In this document: piece after piece, positions 4,981-6,718 of the stretch
How the letters are laid out: the number at the start of each line of letters is the position of its first letter
Position numbering within the stretch: the first letter of the stretch is position 1
Assembly (NCBI GenBank): GCA_021812745.1
Contig: JAKAMS010000142.1
Coordinates: forward strand, 1 to 6,718
Direction of reading: 5' to 3'
Origin: Bacteroidota bacterium
GTDB taxonomy: Bacteria > Bacteroidota > Ignavibacteria > Ignavibacteriales > Melioribacteraceae
Length of the DNA stretch: 6,718 bases
Translations under genes and position numbers: made by a program
Notes under the pieces: generated by a model
What the model was told of the DNA's origin: nothing
Seen by the model: only the letters and a program-made list of their open reading frames with translations
Databases searched by the model: none

Positions 4981-6718
4981 ATGGATTTAAATAACCCGAA
5001 ACCGAACCGGCTGATCAAAGAAAAAAGTCCCTACCTTTTACAACACGCTTATAACCCGGTTGATTGGTATCCGTGGAATTCTGAAGCATTTGAAAAAGCA
5101 GAACGGGAAGATAAACCGGTCTTTCTTTCGATCGGTTATTCAACTTGTCACTGGTGCCATGTAATGGAACATGAATCATTCGAGGATGAAGAAACCGCTC
5201 TTCTTATGAATCAAACTTTTGTTTCAATAAAAGTTGACCGCGAAGAAAGACCCGATATTGATAACATCTACATGATGGTTTGTCAAATGATGAACGGAAA
5301 CGGCGGCTGGCCTTTATCAATTATTATGACGCCGGATAAAAAACCGTTCTTCTCCGGAACATATTTTCCCAAAGAGAGCAAGTACGGAAGAATTGGATTG
5401 AAAGATTTAATTATGAAAATTGACGATGCATGGAAAACAAAAAGGAAAGATATTGAAGAGAGCGCCAAAGAAATAACAAATTATCTTAAACAATCATACT
5501 CGTCTTCTGAGTCAGAACAATTAAGTACTAAAGTCTTCGATGATGCATTCCTGAATTTTGAAAAACGATTTGATTCAACGCACGGCGGTTTTGGAATAGC
5601 GCCAAAATTCCCCTCACCTCACAATTTGATGTTTCTTCTTCGGTACTGGAAAAGAACCGGAACTAAACAAGCACTTGAAATTGTAACCAAAACTTTGACC
5701 GAGATGAGGCGTGGCGGAATTTTTGACCAAGTTGGTTTCGGTTTTCACAGATATTCAACTGATGCAAAATGGCTTGTGCCACACTTCGAAAAAATGTTGT
5801 ACGATCAGGCACTTCTATTAATGGCTTATACAGAGGCATATCAGGCAACCAGTAATGACAATTTTAAAAAAACTTCAGATGAAATTGTTACTTACATTTT
5901 ACGCGATATGACTTCCGCCGAGGTCGGTTTTTATTCCGCAGAAGATGCAGATAGCGAGGGTGTTGAAGGAAAATTTTATCTCTGGACTCAACAAGAATTA
6001 ATTGATCTGCTTGGGGAAGAAGATGCTGAATTTGCCTCCACAGTTTTTAATACAAACGAAGACGGTAATTTTAAAGAAGAATCAACGCATCAGAATACAG
6101 GTGTAAACATTTTGCATCTTGCTGTTTCAACCGGAACAAATTTTATTGATGAAGAACGAATAGAAAATATTCGGATTAAGCTTTTTGAATACCGCAAGAA
6201 AAGGATTCATCCGCACAAAGATGATAAAACACTTTCCGATTGGAACGGTTTAATGATTGCTGCGCTTGCAAAAGCCGGACGAGTATTTGATAATCCCCAA
6301 TATATTGCGGCGGCAGAGCGCGCTTATAATTTTATTTCCATCTATCTTGCGGCAGAAGGTAAATTATTACACAGATATAGAAATGGTGAATCGAGTCTAA
6401 CCGCTAATCTGGATGATTATTCCTTCATGGTATGGGCAGTTCTTGAATTATACGAATCAACGTTCAAGGCAGGTTATATTGAGAAAGCAATTCACTTAAC
6501 TGAATTATCTATAAAACATTTCTGGGATAAAATTAACGGCGGGTTTTTCTTCACACCCGATTATTCAGAGACATTAATTGTTAGGACAAAAGAATATTAT
6601 GACGGCGCAATTCCTTCGGCTAATTCTGTGTTTGCCCATAATCTGTTACGTCTTGCAAGAATTACAACAGAGTCTAAATATGAAAGCTACGCCGATAAAA
6701 TCTTTAGCTCCGCTTCAT
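4981..6718 (+). CDS. DUF255/thioredoxin-domain protein, YyaL/SPATA20 family (3' end outside window)
   Basis: The frame is open for 579 codons to the right edge with no stop; the full protein is usually about 680-700 residues. The N-terminal thioredoxin-fold DUF255 domain (about 1-165) starts with [20 protein letters not shown] and has the C56-H-W-C59-H site, [14 protein letters not shown] with the cis-Pro (P111) and GTYFP (126-130). The rest is a six-hairpin alpha/alpha barrel: HGGFG plus APKFPSP (201-213), [15 protein letters not shown] (245-259), [11 protein letters not shown] (266-276), [15 protein letters not shown] (321-335), [14 protein letters not shown] (420-433), LDDYSF (477-482) and PSANS. 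The family's function is unknown; sugar-epimerase-like or thiol-redox roles have been suggested from fold. No signal peptide, so cytoplasmic. TAG at 4960-4962 is in frame, making ATG 4981 the only upstream ATG. The ribosome site (AAGAAAG, 4966-4972 region) is weak. Confidence 0.95.
   Translation, partial: MDLNNPKPNRLIKEKSPYLLQHAYNPVDWYPWNSEAFEKAEREDKPVFLSIGYSTCHWCHVMEHESFEDEETALLMNQTFVSIKVDREERPDIDNIYMMVCQMMNGNGGWPLSIIMTPDKKPFFSGTYFPKESKYGRIGLKDLIMKIDDAWKTKRKDIEESAKEITNYLKQSYSSSESEQLSTKVFDDAFLNFEKRFDSTHGGFGIAPKFPSPHNLMFLLRYWKRTGTKQALEIVTKTLTEMRRGGIFDQVGFGFHRYSTDAKWLVPHFEKMLYDQALLLMAYTEAYQATSNDNFKKTSDEIVTYILRDMTSAEVGFYSAEDADSEGVEGKFYLWTQQELIDLLGEEDAEFASTVFNTNEDGNFKEESTHQNTGVNILHLAVSTGTNFIDEERIENIRIKLFEYRKKRIHPHKDDKTLSDWNGLMIAALAKAGRVFDNPQYIAAAERAYNFISIYLAAEGKLLHRYRNGESSLTANLDDYSFMVWAVLELYESTFKAGYIEKAIHLTELSIKHFWDKINGGFFFTPDYSETLIVRTKEYYDGAIPSANSVFAHNLLRLARITTESKYESYADKIFSSAS

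Noticed and set aside
5283..5848. Minus-strand frames within the DUF255 gene
   Set aside because: The plus strand here codes the highly conserved DUF255 protein without interruption.
1..6718. CRISPR array, insertion sequence, prophage or defence system
   Set aside because: No regularly spaced repeats, transposase, integrase, nuclease or toxin-antitoxin signature was found in any frame.

Overview
The window reads as an ordinary chromosomal segment from an AT-rich bacterium, most likely of the Bacteroidota/Ignavibacteria (FCB) group. That placement is an inference. It rests on protein flavour (an RRM protein with a Gly-rich tail, DUF3052, a SirB1-type protein, a SPATA20-type DUF255 protein) and on three intergenic exact matches to the Bacteroidota-type -7 promoter box TAnnTTTG. 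Several genes nevertheless have clear Shine-Dalgarno sequences. I see no phage, transposase, CRISPR or plasmid genes.

Layout, left to right. The 3' part of a 6-phosphofructokinase gene (5' end outside the window) is followed by a tRNA-Asp(GUC) gene. A gene-free leader of about 300 bases precedes a small single-RRM RNA-binding protein gene. Two terminator-like hairpins follow, the second ending three bases before the start codon of a class I SAM-dependent methyltransferase. Next comes a two-gene unit, a DUF3052 protein overlapping a 62-residue hydrophobic membrane protein. It converges on a minus-strand gene for an exported thioredoxin-fold protein with a WCIWCH site. That gene is divergent from a SirB1-family (transglutaminase-like/TPR) gene. 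After it come a small GlsB/YeaQ/YmgE-type membrane protein and a long DUF255/thioredoxin-domain protein (YyaL/SPATA20 family) that runs off the right edge without a stop.

The genes do not form one recognisable pathway: they look like housekeeping and stress-related genes placed side by side. The more interesting signals are between genes. They are a leader segment able to pair with the ribosome binding site of the RRM gene, a perfect 10-bp dyad on the putative promoter of the YeaQ-type gene, an 8-bp dyad on the putative thioredoxin-gene promoter, and the terminator placed directly before the methyltransferase start. I found no convincing evidence of a new multi-gene system.
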